From assembly GCF_003515775.1 (NCBI RefSeq), contig NZ_QWEI01000004.1, forward strand, positions 186,001 to 250,000: 64,000 bases of DNA, given 5' to 3'. Position 1 is the first letter of the stretch. Every line of letters starts with the position of its first letter. Source of the DNA: Ureibacillus yapensis (lineage in GTDB: Bacteria > Bacillota > Bacilli > Bacillales_A > Planococcaceae). A program made the translations under genes and the position numbers. The notes beneath the pieces were generated by a model. The model was not told the DNA's origin. It did no database searches and saw nothing but the letters and a program-made list of their open reading frames with translations. Shown one piece after another: positions 8,500-16,522 of the stretch.

Positions 8500-9512
8500 G
8501 CTATATCGAGATTGATAACTTATCCCTTAGCTTTGGGCAAAATAAAGTATTAAAAGATATCTCTTTAACGATCGAGAAAGGTGAATTGATCACATTATTG
8601 GGCCCAAGTGGATGCGGCAAGTCCACATTGCTCCGAGTGTTGGCCGGACTTGAAACGTTCCAGGAAGGCGAAGTGTATCTGGACGGCGAGGAAATCAGCG
8701 AGGTGGCTCCAAAGGACCGTAATGTTGGAATGGTGTTTCAATCTTACGCGCTTTTCCCGAATATGACGGTTTATGAAAACATTGCTTTCGGTTTATCGAT
8801 CAAAAAACTGCCGAAGAAAGAGATTAAAGAAAAGGTAATGGATGCTTTGGCTTTGGTGAATTTGGAAGATAAGGCGGATTATTATCCGGACCAACTGTCA
8901 GGTGGGCAACAGCAGCGAATCTCTTTGGCTCGTTCGTTGGTGACGGAACCGAAAGTACTTTTATTGGATGAGCCATTGAGTGCTTTGGACGCAAAAATTC
9001 GAAAGCAGCTGCAAATGGACATTCTCATGCTTCAGAAAAAGCTGGGCATCACGATGATATTTGTTACGCATGATCAAGAAGAAGCGATGATTTTATCGGA
9101 CCGCATTTTTGTGATGAACGGGGGAGTCATCGAGCAGCAAGCAACACCTGCTGAGCTTTACTCTCAACCGAAAAGCCAATTTGTTGCAAGCTTTATCGGC
9201 AATTATAATATTCTTTCAAGGGACGACCTAATGCAATTGGATCCAGCCTTCTCTCCCAAGAATGAAAAAAGCAAGTATGCCATCCGCTCTGAAGCGATCC
9301 AACTCGAACCGATTGCTGGTGAACAAGCATTGCGCTTTAAAGGGAAATTTGAGCATAGCATCATTCTTGGAAGCACCATTCGCTGCTATTATCAAGCAGG
9401 TCCATATAAGTTGACAGTCGACTTATTAAATAGTGAGATTAATAGTAAAGACCTGCATGATTTAACAGATTTGTATATTCATCCAGAGCAGGTTGTCGCA
9501 ATTGATGGATAA
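8496..9512 (+). CDS. ABC transporter ATP-binding protein
   Basis: A 338-residue ATPase that powers the importer. Walker A is GPSGCGKST (about residues 36-44), the Q-loop is VFQSYALFPNMTVYENI, the signature is LSGGQQQR, Walker B is VLLLDEPLSALD and the switch His is in TMIFVTHDQEEA. A C-terminal TOBE-like regulatory domain (about 240-338) is present, as in the PotA/FbpC/PhnT class. It overlaps the upstream permease by 4 nt. GAGAGGCAG precedes the ATG. Confidence 0.88.
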   Translation: MSYIEIDNLSLSFGQNKVLKDISLTIEKGELITLLGPSGCGKSTLLRVLAGLETFQEGEVYLDGEEISEVAPKDRNVGMVFQSYALFPNMTVYENIAFGLSIKKLPKKEIKEKVMDALALVNLEDKADYYPDQLSGGQQQRISLARSLVTEPKVLLLDEPLSALDAKIRKQLQMDILMLQKKLGITMIFVTHDQEEAMILSDRIFVMNGGVIEQQATPAELYSQPKSQFVASFIGNYNILSRDDLMQLDPAFSPKNEKSKYAIRSEAIQLEPIAGEQALRFKGKFEHSIILGSTIRCYYQAGPYKLTVDLLNSEINSKDLHDLTDLYIHPEQVVAIDG

Positions 9513-9542
9513 GAAATAATGGTGTGATAGAGGAGAAGCTGT

Positions 9543-10313
9543 ATGAATAAAGAAGAACGGCATTATTTTATTTTGGAACAATTGGAGATTGACGGTAAAG
9601 TGTTCGTGACTGATTTAGCTCGGATGAAAGAGGTAACTCCGGAGACAATCAGGCGTGATTTGGCGGAGCTTGAGCAGCAACGGAAATTAACGCGTGTTCA
9701 TGGTGGCGCTGTTCCATACAACTCTTCGGAAACAGAAATGCTTTATGATAAAAAGCTGTCTTTGCATCTCGAGAAAAAGAGGACAATTGCAAAACGTGCC
9801 GCAGAAATGATTAACGATGGGGATACCATTGCCGTGGATGTAGGGACGACAACCGTTCATATTGCAGATATGATCCAAGATGTCCGCGGATTGACCATCG
9901 TGACTAATTCGTTAAGTGCAGCCTACCGCTTTAATTTGGCAATTGAGGAACGGCGGATGACTGGACAGGTGATTATGTTGCCGGGTGTAACCAACCCTTA
10001 CCAAGCATCTGTAAGGGGTACCTACACTGTCGAATTTTTAAAGAGATTCCATTTTGATAGAGTGTTTATTTCCTGCGGCGGAATTACGAAGGAAGAAATC
10101 TATGATTTTGATATGGATGAATGCCTCGTATCGGAAACAATGATTGCGTGCAGCAAGGAAGCGATTCTCCTTACAGACTCTTCAAAACTAAATAAAAAAT
10201 CCGTCTTTGAAATAGGCCCCATTTCAAGCCTATCCAAAATCATCTGTGATGACGAGCAACCAGAGGGCTATCATGGAAATGGCGTTGAATGGATCTGTGC
10301 GGACACTAAATAG
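9543..10313 (+). CDS. DeoR-family transcriptional regulator
   Basis: A 256-residue repressor. The N-terminal helix-turn-helix (residues 1-57) carries the DeoR signature, including VTPETIRRDLAELEQQ and a following RVHGGAV. The C-terminal sensor domain (about 75-250) has the family's phosphosugar-binding features DGDTIAVDVGTTTVHIA and FISCGGI. Members usually respond to phosphorylated sugars or related metabolites, so this gene suggests that a phosphorylated product of the operon is the inducer. It lies 30 nt after the ATPase and 15 nt before the PHP gene, in the same operon. GAGGAG precedes the ATG. Confidence 0.85.
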   Translation: MNKEERHYFILEQLEIDGKVFVTDLARMKEVTPETIRRDLAELEQQRKLTRVHGGAVPYNSSETEMLYDKKLSLHLEKKRTIAKRAAEMINDGDTIAVDVGTTTVHIADMIQDVRGLTIVTNSLSAAYRFNLAIEERRMTGQVIMLPGVTNPYQASVRGTYTVEFLKRFHFDRVFISCGGITKEEIYDFDMDECLVSETMIACSKEAILLTDSSKLNKKSVFEIGPISSLSKIICDDEQPEGYHGNGVEWICADTK

Positions 10314-10328
10314 GAAAGGTCGTAAAAC

Positions 10329-11330
10329 ATGAAAGTAGATTACCATATCCATCTGGAAGAAGGACCTTACTCGCTTTCTCTTGTGGAAAAAACTTTGAAG
10401 GCAATGGCGTGGTACGAACCGAATGAAGAAATGCATCATTCCAAGAAATGGCTTGAAAAAAGCATTGCCATAATGAGCAAACGGTTAGCTGAGGGGGAAT
10501 ACTCTCAATGGTGGTTGGATTTTTACCTGAAAGAAGCGATTACTAAAGGAATCAAGGAAGTAGGAATCGTCGATCATCTCTATCGATTCAAGGAAACAAA
10601 GGACTATTTCACAAAATATATGGACGTCGAATCAACTGAAGTGGGGACAAAACAGGCAAAGTGGCTGGATCAAGTAATGGTCAGAAGCCTGCCTGATTTT
10701 GTGGAATTCATCCAATCGCAAAAAGAACGCTGGGCATCCAAAGGGGTGCAGCTGAAACTTGGAATGGAAGCAGACTATTTTGTCGGCGGTGAAGCAGAGC
10801 TCGAGTCACTTTTGGAAGGATACGACTTTGATTATATTATTGGATCTGTCCACTTTAATAATGGGTGGGGATTCGATAATCCCGAACTTCAGCACAAATT
10901 CCAGGAGCATGATTTGCATGCGCTTTATAAGGATCACTTTGAAACGGTAAAAAAAGCAGCGGAAAGCAATTTGTTTGATTTTATTGCCCATCTGGATAAT
11001 ATGAAAGTCTTTAACTATCGCCCCGATGAAGCCTCTTTAATAGAAATGTACAAAGAGGTTGCCCGCGTGTTGGTTGAACAGGATATTGCGACGGAAATCA
11101 ATCCGGGCTTATACTATCGTTATCCGGTGAAAGAAATGTGTCCAAGTGCGCAGTTTTTGGATGTGCTGCTTGCGGAAGGCGTTAAATTCACCATGTCCTC
11201 CGATTCGCATTTTCCAAACGATCTTGGAATTTATTCGAATGAAATTAAGGAAATGCTAGTGAAAAGAGGCGTGACAGAGATTGCGACCTTCGAAAAGAGA
11301 CAAAGGATTATGAAGCCTCTTGTTGATTAA
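10329..11330 (+). CDS. PHP-domain phosphoesterase, histidinol-phosphatase-like
   Basis: A 333-residue metal-dependent phosphoesterase of the polymerase-and-histidinol-phosphatase (PHP) superfamily. Metal ligand motifs are visible in order: VDYHIHLE (residues 3-10), EVGIVDH, GMEADYF, IGSVHF, IAHLDN and SSDSHFPNDLG. Although similar to HisK/HisJ histidinol phosphatases, its place as the last gene of a phosphodiesterase/ABC-importer operon argues for a catabolic role on the released phosphorylated product rather than histidine synthesis; no other his genes are nearby. AGGAAAGG precedes the ATG. An intrinsic terminator follows. The N-terminal 60 residues carry an insert between the first and second metal motifs. 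Confidence 0.8.
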   Translation: MKVDYHIHLEEGPYSLSLVEKTLKAMAWYEPNEEMHHSKKWLEKSIAIMSKRLAEGEYSQWWLDFYLKEAITKGIKEVGIVDHLYRFKETKDYFTKYMDVESTEVGTKQAKWLDQVMVRSLPDFVEFIQSQKERWASKGVQLKLGMEADYFVGGEAELESLLEGYDFDYIIGSVHFNNGWGFDNPELQHKFQEHDLHALYKDHFETVKKAAESNLFDFIAHLDNMKVFNYRPDEASLIEMYKEVARVLVEQDIATEINPGLYYRYPVKEMCPSAQFLDVLLAEGVKFTMSSDSHFPNDLGIYSNEIKEMLVKRGVTEIATFEKRQRIMKPLVD

Positions 11331-11358
11331 TAGCAGAATAGATGAGTTGAAAATTTGG

Positions 11359-11390
11359 CCTTCTTAACGGTATGTTAAGGAGGTTTTTTT
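11359..11390 (+). terminator. Intrinsic terminator of the phosphodiesterase/ABC operon
   Basis: CCTTCTTAAC pairs with GTTAAGGAGG (one wobble) and is followed by seven T. The 3' arm also contains an AAGGAGG sequence that could serve a small downstream ORF. Confidence 0.75.
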
Positions 11391-11392
11391 CG

Positions 11393-11551
11393 TTGTGGAG
11401 AACAGATGATTTAATGCTGGAAAAATTTAGAGCCAATGACTGGGCGCTTTTGCAGATATGTAACGATTTGTGGCTGAGGAAGGAAAAACACTCGATTAGA
11501 TTATTTCTTATGGAAAGATTTGCGGCAGAGCACGGAAAACGATTCAATTAA
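11393..11551 (+). CDS. Possible 52-residue small protein, function unknown
   Basis: An open frame starts at TTG 11393, 9-10 nt after AAGGAGG, and stops at TAA 11549-11551. The product begins MWRTDDLMLEKFRANDW and ends ERFAAEHGKRFN; it has the mixed charged/aromatic composition of a folded helical protein rather than of random sequence. The ribosome site lies in the terminator's 3' arm, so readthrough of the operon terminator would be needed, or the frame is a remnant of a longer gene. A very strong terminator follows at 11605-11638, which supports a real transcription unit. No family recognised. Confidence 0.4.
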   Translation: MWRTDDLMLEKFRANDWALLQICNDLWLRKEKHSIRLFLMERFAAEHGKRFN

Positions 11552-11604
11552 ATCGATTCTCATACCGCATTCTTAGACTGGACTGTCCATGTAATTGTGA
11601 AAAT

Positions 11605-11638
11605 GGCTTAATCCTCTTTAAAGGATTAAGCCTTTTTT
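11605..11638 (+). terminator. Strong intrinsic terminator
   Basis: GGCTTAATCC and GGATTAAGCC are perfect 10-bp arms around an 8-nt loop, followed by TTTTTT. Confidence 0.85.
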
Positions 11639-11640
11639 AA

Positions 11641-11995
11641 TCTTGTATTCAAATATTCTGCACTATTGGACAACTCCGGCAGTAAGTGGTGCATTCCAGT
11701 CTAAAACCAGCTATTTATTCGACAGCTACGCAGTAATTCCCGCAACCGGCCCCCACACTGTCTCATATCGGGACAACACTTGCTCTATTTCTAAAAATCA
11801 ATAGATTCTATTAAAAATTTGATACTTTTGGTTAAAATTCGATGAAGAGGGGATATATTAAATAGAATTTATTACGGTCACTTAAATTATATAGGCACAT
11901 TTATGAAAATTTGCAATGAGAAAGCTGCCATTTTGTACATAATTCTACTACAAGTTGGCATATATAGTAACCGTACATAAAAAGGAGGTAGAACC
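11641..11995. other. Intergenic stretch, no gene recognised
   Basis: This 355-nt stretch has stops in all frames. It becomes AT-rich toward 11995, where it must hold the promoter of the next gene. The GC-richer part at 11665-11790 could be worn coding sequence, but no family could be identified. Confidence 0.4.
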
Positions 11996-12655
11996 GTGAG
12001 AAAAATATTATCCTTAATAGTTATGTTACTTGTGTTTGGGCTTGGGTTTTCAATATTTAATGATACTACCATTGCAACAGAGTCCACAAAGATAAATAAA
12101 GATGCGAACAATGCAGCCAACCTTCGTGCACAACCTAAAGTAGATGCTGCAACTGCTATATCGAAGAAAAAGCCAAAAGCTGCACCGACAACCATTACGG
12201 GTGGCCTTACTCCAAAAGAGGGGTTGGTCCTTACGTATAGTCCGTCATTCTTGGACGATCAAAAAGAGACTTTTTATGTAGAAAAAGATGGCGAGTCTAC
12301 TTATCTCTACAATCCGAAGAGTCCTCATTATCCCCACATGCCAAACTATACGTACATTGAAGACAAAAAAAGACTTCTCGTGGGCGTAGCCAATTCGGAT
12401 GTACTCTTCTTATCGGCATCGTATCCATTAAAACAAGGGAAGCACACAAAGGATCCTTGGAGTGAAAATAAACTATTAATAGAAAGCACAGCCAAGACCT
12501 TAAAAGTCAAAGCCGGAACATTCAAGAATGTAGTTGTATTCCGTTACCCCGATGGCTCAAGGGCATACCTTGCAAAAGATATCGGAATTATCAAGGGGAC
12601 AGATAAAAACGGAAACACTACGATGGAATTGATTTCCGTGAAAGAAGAGAAGTAA
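11996..12655 (+). CDS. Secreted protein of unknown function
   Basis: A 219-residue protein starting at GTG, 7 nt after AAAAGGAGG. An N-terminal signal peptide (KILSLIVMLLVFGLGFSIF, residues 3-21) lacks a lipobox, so the protein is probably released or stays anchored by the uncleaved helix. A Lys/Ala/Thr-rich linker (residues 30-68) leads to a compact domain (about 70-215) with a beta-rich pattern ending in LKVKAGTFKNVVVFRYPDGS, AYLAKDIGIIKG and TTMELISVK. This C-terminal motif (pathway Y-A-GIG-I) is reminiscent of bacillar secreted proteins that bind or coat surfaces, but I recognise no named family. It is monocistronic with a terminator. Confidence 0.75.
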   Translation: MRKILSLIVMLLVFGLGFSIFNDTTIATESTKINKDANNAANLRAQPKVDAATAISKKKPKAAPTTITGGLTPKEGLVLTYSPSFLDDQKETFYVEKDGESTYLYNPKSPHYPHMPNYTYIEDKKRLLVGVANSDVLFLSASYPLKQGKHTKDPWSENKLLIESTAKTLKVKAGTFKNVVVFRYPDGSRAYLAKDIGIIKGTDKNGNTTMELISVKEEK

Positions 12656-12672
12656 GGAATTTTCCTATAAAT

Positions 12673-12715
12673 AGCAGTGGGAACCGTAATGCTTCCCGCT
12701 GTTTAATTTTGTAAA
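12673..12715 (+). terminator. Intrinsic terminator after the secreted protein
   Basis: AGCAGTGGGAA pairs with TTCCCGCTGT around a 9-nt loop, followed by TTAATTTT. Confidence 0.7.
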
Positions 12716-12780
12716 TTTAATTGAATCCAATAAGAAAATTGACCGTATACATAATAAACAGTTTCTTTCGGAGGCGTAAT

Positions 12781-13419
12781 ATGGATCAGTCATATAAGAT
12801 AGCGATTATCGGTGGAACAGGTAAGGCGGGGCGTCATATTGCTTTTGCAGCGCTGGAGAATGGGTATCAAGTTCGTATGCTTGTCAGAAATCCGGAAAAG
12901 TTAGCTTTAAAGGATGATAGGATTGAGATAGTAAAAGGAAATGTAGAGAATGTGGAGGATATCCGAAATTTACTAAAAGGCTGTCAAATAGTTATTAATG
13001 CTTTTGGCCAGCCAACCAAAGAAAAACCGATTTACAGCAGTGTAACTGAAAAAATACTTGAGGTTATGGCCGATATACAAATTGATCGTTATCTTGGTGT
13101 TACGGGCGGCTCTCTAACTATTGCCGGAGATAGAAAAAGCATTTTAAATAAAATTGGGGCCAGGATGTTTGAACTCCTCTACTCTGAAATGATGATCGAT
13201 AAGAAAAAAGAGTGGCATATTCTCAACCGAAACAAAAATATTAAGTGGACTCTTATCAGACTTCCTTTTATCGTTGAAGGCAAAGAGATGGGGTTGATCA
13301 AAGAAAATCTTGTAAATATGCCGGGTACAAAAATAACGAATCGGGATATAGCGGCTTTTATGATTAACGAAATTGAAAAACCGAAGTATATACAAAAAGC
13401 ACCCTTTATCTCAAACTAA
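12781..13419 (+). CDS. NAD(P)-binding oxidoreductase/epimerase-like protein (NmrA/SDR-a type)
   Basis: A 212-residue atypical short-chain dehydrogenase-like protein. The Rossmann nucleotide motif is at the N-terminus (IAIIGGTGKAGRHIA; GGxGxxG). It continues with RMLVRNPEKL, a mid-domain VINAFGQ and GVTGGSL. Members bind NAD(P)H and act as quinone reductases, flavin reductases or redox sensors. The classical YxxxK catalytic pair is not evident. I placed the start at ATG 12781 because GGAGG lies 6-10 nt before it; a longer frame back to 12721 has no ribosome site. It converges with a ZIP transporter 19 nt downstream. Confidence 0.8.
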   Translation: MDQSYKIAIIGGTGKAGRHIAFAALENGYQVRMLVRNPEKLALKDDRIEIVKGNVENVEDIRNLLKGCQIVINAFGQPTKEKPIYSSVTEKILEVMADIQIDRYLGVTGGSLTIAGDRKSILNKIGARMFELLYSEMMIDKKKEWHILNRNKNIKWTLIRLPFIVEGKEMGLIKENLVNMPGTKITNRDIAAFMINEIEKPKYIQKAPFISN

Positions 13420-13438
13420 TCATTGAACGCCTTTTTCG

Positions 13439-14170
13439 CTACCTAAACCAATCCGTTAAACAAACCATGGTAATAAATCCGAGGATAAAAGCAAAAGTCG
13501 CTGCTCTTTCATTGCCATCCCCATGGCTTTCAGGTATGAGCTCTTTATAAACAACAAACAGCATAGATCCCGCTGCGAACGCAAGAGCATAGGGGACAAT
13601 GCCTTCAAATGACTGGCCAAATAATAATCCAACGATTCCCGCAAAGAGTTCAATCAATCCCGTTATCGTAGAAAAGAGAATGGCCTTGAATGGATTGATG
13701 CCCTGAGTGAATAAGAATAAGGCAATTAAAAAGCCGTCGGGTATATTCTGCAAACCGATCGCGAAAGAAACCATAGGTCCTAATTCTTGCGCAGGGCTGA
13801 TGATGCTCGTACCGACAGATAACCCCTCCGGTATGTTATGTATTGACATGGCGATTAAAAATAATAATAGGTTCGGACTGTGTGAACTTTTCGCCGAATG
13901 GTTTAAATCAGTATGTGGTATAAGGCTTTCTATGATGGTAAGCACTAAAGTACCTATTAAAATACCGACGACCAAAACTGTAAGATTCGAGAGTTTGAGA
14001 GCGGAGGGTATTAACCCATAGGCCGAGGCCGAAACCATAATTCCAGCAGTATAGGCCAATAAAATATCTTTTCCTCTATGGGAAACGTCCTTGATCATGA
14101 GCACAGCCATAGCGCCTATGCTTGTACATAAAGAAGAAATCAGAATACTGGTTAGTGCGAGCGAGCTCAT
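13439..14170 (-). CDS. ZIP-family divalent metal transporter (ZupT/GufA type)
   Basis: A 243-residue membrane protein with about eight segments that should carry Zn2+ or another divalent cation. The paired metal-binding helices show SIHNIPEGLSVGTSI and, later, GLQNIPDGFLIAL (HNxPEG and xNxPDG), and the C-terminus has YKELIPESHGDG. A short His-containing loop (HTDLNHSAKSSHS) between segments 3 and 4 is the usual variable metal-sensing loop. The start at 14170 is chosen because CTGGAGG lies just upstream; a longer frame to 14242 lacks a site. A ykkC-class-like riboswitch with terminator lies about 190 nt upstream on the same strand, so this gene may be under its control. Confidence 0.85.
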   Translation of the reverse strand: MSSLALTSILISSLCTSIGAMAVLMIKDVSHRGKDILLAYTAGIMVSASAYGLIPSALKLSNLTVLVVGILIGTLVLTIIESLIPHTDLNHSAKSSHSPNLLLFLIAMSIHNIPEGLSVGTSIISPAQELGPMVSFAIGLQNIPDGFLIALFLFTQGINPFKAILFSTITGLIELFAGIVGLLFGQSFEGIVPYALAFAAGSMLFVVYKELIPESHGDGNERAATFAFILGFITMVCLTDWFR

Positions 14171-14361
14171 TAGTAACCTCCAGCAGATTAATAGTTGTTT
14201 CATTTTATGTTTGGACAAGGATTTTAGAAGTGTCGCAACCAATAACCATTTACGAGCAAGGCGTTTAACAACACTTTACAAATAATGCATTTGAATTTTT
14301 TTGCATGAGAATGCTGCCTTTATTTATCTATATAGCCCTCCAAATTTAACCTTGCCAAAAT

Positions 14362-14480
14362 AAAAAAAGCCCCGGAAAACTGTAAAAACAGTCTCTCCCG
14401 GCTTTTATCTTTCCATGGCACGTCTAAGCGAGAATTTTCTCTCGGAGCAGGCAAAACGCGGTGCTGCAGAACCAAAGAAA
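14362..14480 (-). ncRNA. Candidate ykkC-class riboswitch with overlapping terminator
   Basis: On the minus strand the RNA shows, in order: GGUUCUGC, then GCUCCGAGAG (ykkC consensus GGUCCGAGAG), then ACGUGCC, then GGAAAGAUAAAAGCC-GGGAGAGAC (consensus GGAUAAAAGCCCGGGAGA). Order and spacing fit ykkC (guanidine-I and its variants for ppGpp, PRPP and related ligands). The last aptamer segment also forms the 5' arm of an intrinsic terminator (GCCGGGAGAGACUGU pairing with ACAGUUUUCCGGGGC, then U7), the layout expected for a ligand-ON switch. ACACGG, important for guanidine, is altered, so the ligand is uncertain. It lies after the YczE-like gene and before the ZIP transporter. The rest of the 360-nt gap (14171-14361) shows no gene. 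Confidence 0.5.
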
Positions 14481-14530
14481 ACAATCACATTGTGTTATAC
14501 ACACGATTGAATTCTAGTATATTTAATTTA

Positions 14531-15184
14531 TTAGATTGTGTGATCTTTATTAGTTGGTGGGACAATCGTTTTTATTGTCCCCTTAGAAGCCATCCCATTG
14601 ATGACTGACATAAAGAATTGCAGAATGGGACCTCCCAGGCAAACGGTCAATATCGTGCCAATCCCGATTGGTCCATTGAATAGCGCGGCCATTGCCAAGA
14701 AAACAATATAGATGATGGTCTTCGCAAAGAACAAGCTTTTTCCACTTAAATCCCGAATGATCAACATCAAACGATCGACGGGGATGGGTGCCAAATTTGC
14801 GTGCAAGTAGATAGCGCTTCCCAGACCGATCACGATCAACCCGATTGCCAGACAAAGAAGTTTTGTAGCAAATAGTTCCGGCTGTAGGGAGTCCTGCAAT
14901 AAGAAAAGCCATAGATCAATACCTACCCCTGTTAGAAAAGCAGTGAGCAGACCCGAGAATTCAGGTCTTTGTCTGGCCAAGAGCGAATTAATAACAATGA
15001 TGCAAAAGGCAATCAGGATTTCCCAACTTCCTACCGTAAGACCCACTTTTTTCGAAAGCCCAACCAACAGAGCATCAAAAGGTGATGTCCCCAAGTCGGA
15101 TAGAATCGTCAGCACAATCCCAAAAGTTAATAGAAAATTACCGATAAAATAAAGGAAATATCTTGTTCTATGTAAACCGTTCAT
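14531..15184 (-). CDS. YczE/YitT-like integral membrane protein
   Basis: A 217-residue protein with five to six membrane segments, resembling the YczE/YyaS group of bacilli (motifs SDLGTSPFDALLVGLSKKVG, GxIDLWL and PIPVDRLMLIIRDLSGKS). The biochemical role of the family is not known; YczE has been linked to lipopeptide production through the Sfp locus. The start is the ATG at 15184; its GTG neighbour at 15187 overlaps the stop of the preceding GNAT gene. The two genes therefore form a coupled pair on the minus strand. A C-terminal hydrophilic tail (PPTNKDHTI) faces the cytoplasm. Confidence 0.75.
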   Translation of the reverse strand: MNGLHRTRYFLYFIGNFLLTFGIVLTILSDLGTSPFDALLVGLSKKVGLTVGSWEILIAFCIIVINSLLARQRPEFSGLLTAFLTGVGIDLWLFLLQDSLQPELFATKLLCLAIGLIVIGLGSAIYLHANLAPIPVDRLMLIIRDLSGKSLFFAKTIIYIVFLAMAALFNGPIGIGTILTVCLGGPILQFFMSVINGMASKGTIKTIVPPTNKDHTI

Positions 15185-15186
15185 CA

Positions 15187-15627
15187 CTATTTCGCCACTA
15201 ATTCTTTCGTCATCAGGACATGCGGAATGCCGTCTTCCATAAACACATCCGAAGTAGTTTGATAGCCAAGCTTTTGATAGAAACCTTCTGCTTGTGTTTG
15301 ACCATGCAGCTTAACACGTTCCATCCCTTTTTCTTGTGCGATTTCTTCCAGTGTGTGAATGATTGCCTTTCCTAGGCCGAATTTACGGTAAGGCTCCAAG
15401 ATGCAAATTCTCTCCAATTTACCGAACTCATCCACAATTCTTAATCTTCCCGTTCCGACCACTTTTTCTTCGTAGGAAATCAAAATGTGCTTGCAGCGTC
15501 CATCCAGCGTGTCAAATTCATCAAATTCATCTTCCAATGGTACGCCTTGTTCCTTTACAAATACTTCTTTTCGGATACCAAACGCTTTTTCCAAATCATT
15601 TTCATTCGTTATTCTTTTTGCATTCAT
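15187..15627 (-). CDS. GNAT-family N-acetyltransferase, YjcF type
   Basis: A 146-residue acyl-CoA-dependent acetyltransferase. The N-terminus FGIRKEVFVKEQGVP is typical of the ElaA/YjcF branch, and the acetyl-CoA pyrophosphate loop appears as YRKFGLGKAIIHTLEE (R/QxxGxG/A). FYQKLGYQ is the usual C-terminal alpha4-beta7 element. The substrate is not predictable. It is transcribed divergently from a MarR regulator; the intergenic region contains a perfect 22-bp palindrome that could control both. The start overlaps no other gene, and AAAGGACC precedes the ATG. Confidence 0.85.
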   Translation of the reverse strand: MNAKRITNENDLEKAFGIRKEVFVKEQGVPLEDEFDEFDTLDGRCKHILISYEEKVVGTGRLRIVDEFGKLERICILEPYRKFGLGKAIIHTLEEIAQEKGMERVKLHGQTQAEGFYQKLGYQTTSDVFMEDGIPHVLMTKELVAK

Positions 15628-15701
15628 CGTCTTCGGTCCTTTCGGGAATTTATATATGTAGACAAATCATCATAATCTTTGTACAGTATATACGAAAGTA
15701 A

Positions 15702-15723
15702 TTTTGTTGTAAATACAACAAAA
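15702..15723. promoter_or_regulatory. Perfect palindromic operator between GNAT and marR genes
   Basis: TTTTGTTGTA and TACAACAAAA form perfect 10-bp inverted arms separated by AA. The site lies 19 nt before the MarR start and about 75 nt before the divergent GNAT start. Size and symmetry match MarR-dimer operators, so autoregulation plus control of the GNAT/YczE pair is likely (inference). Confidence 0.7.
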
Positions 15724-15741
15724 ATGTTGGGAGTTTTTTCG

Positions 15742-16394
<653 letters not shown>

Positions 16395-16522
16395 TTCAGG
16401 GGAAATTTAAGATGGGATGGGACAATTGGCGCAGGAAAAAGGGAGAATTTTGTGCGATATACAATGATAACTAACTCGGTTACCATTAATCTTATAGTAA
16501 AAAAACTGTGAGGTGAATCTTG

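Noticed and set aside
10329-11330. Histidine-biosynthesis histidinol phosphatase
   Set aside because: Sequence is similar, but the gene is inside a phosphodiesterase/ABC operon and no his genes are present.
14362-14480. T-box leader reading of the structured RNA (GCACCGCG resembles the T-box motif)
   Set aside because: The flanking UGG and the specifier-stem features are missing, and no aminoacyl-tRNA or amino-acid gene follows; ykkC motifs fit better.
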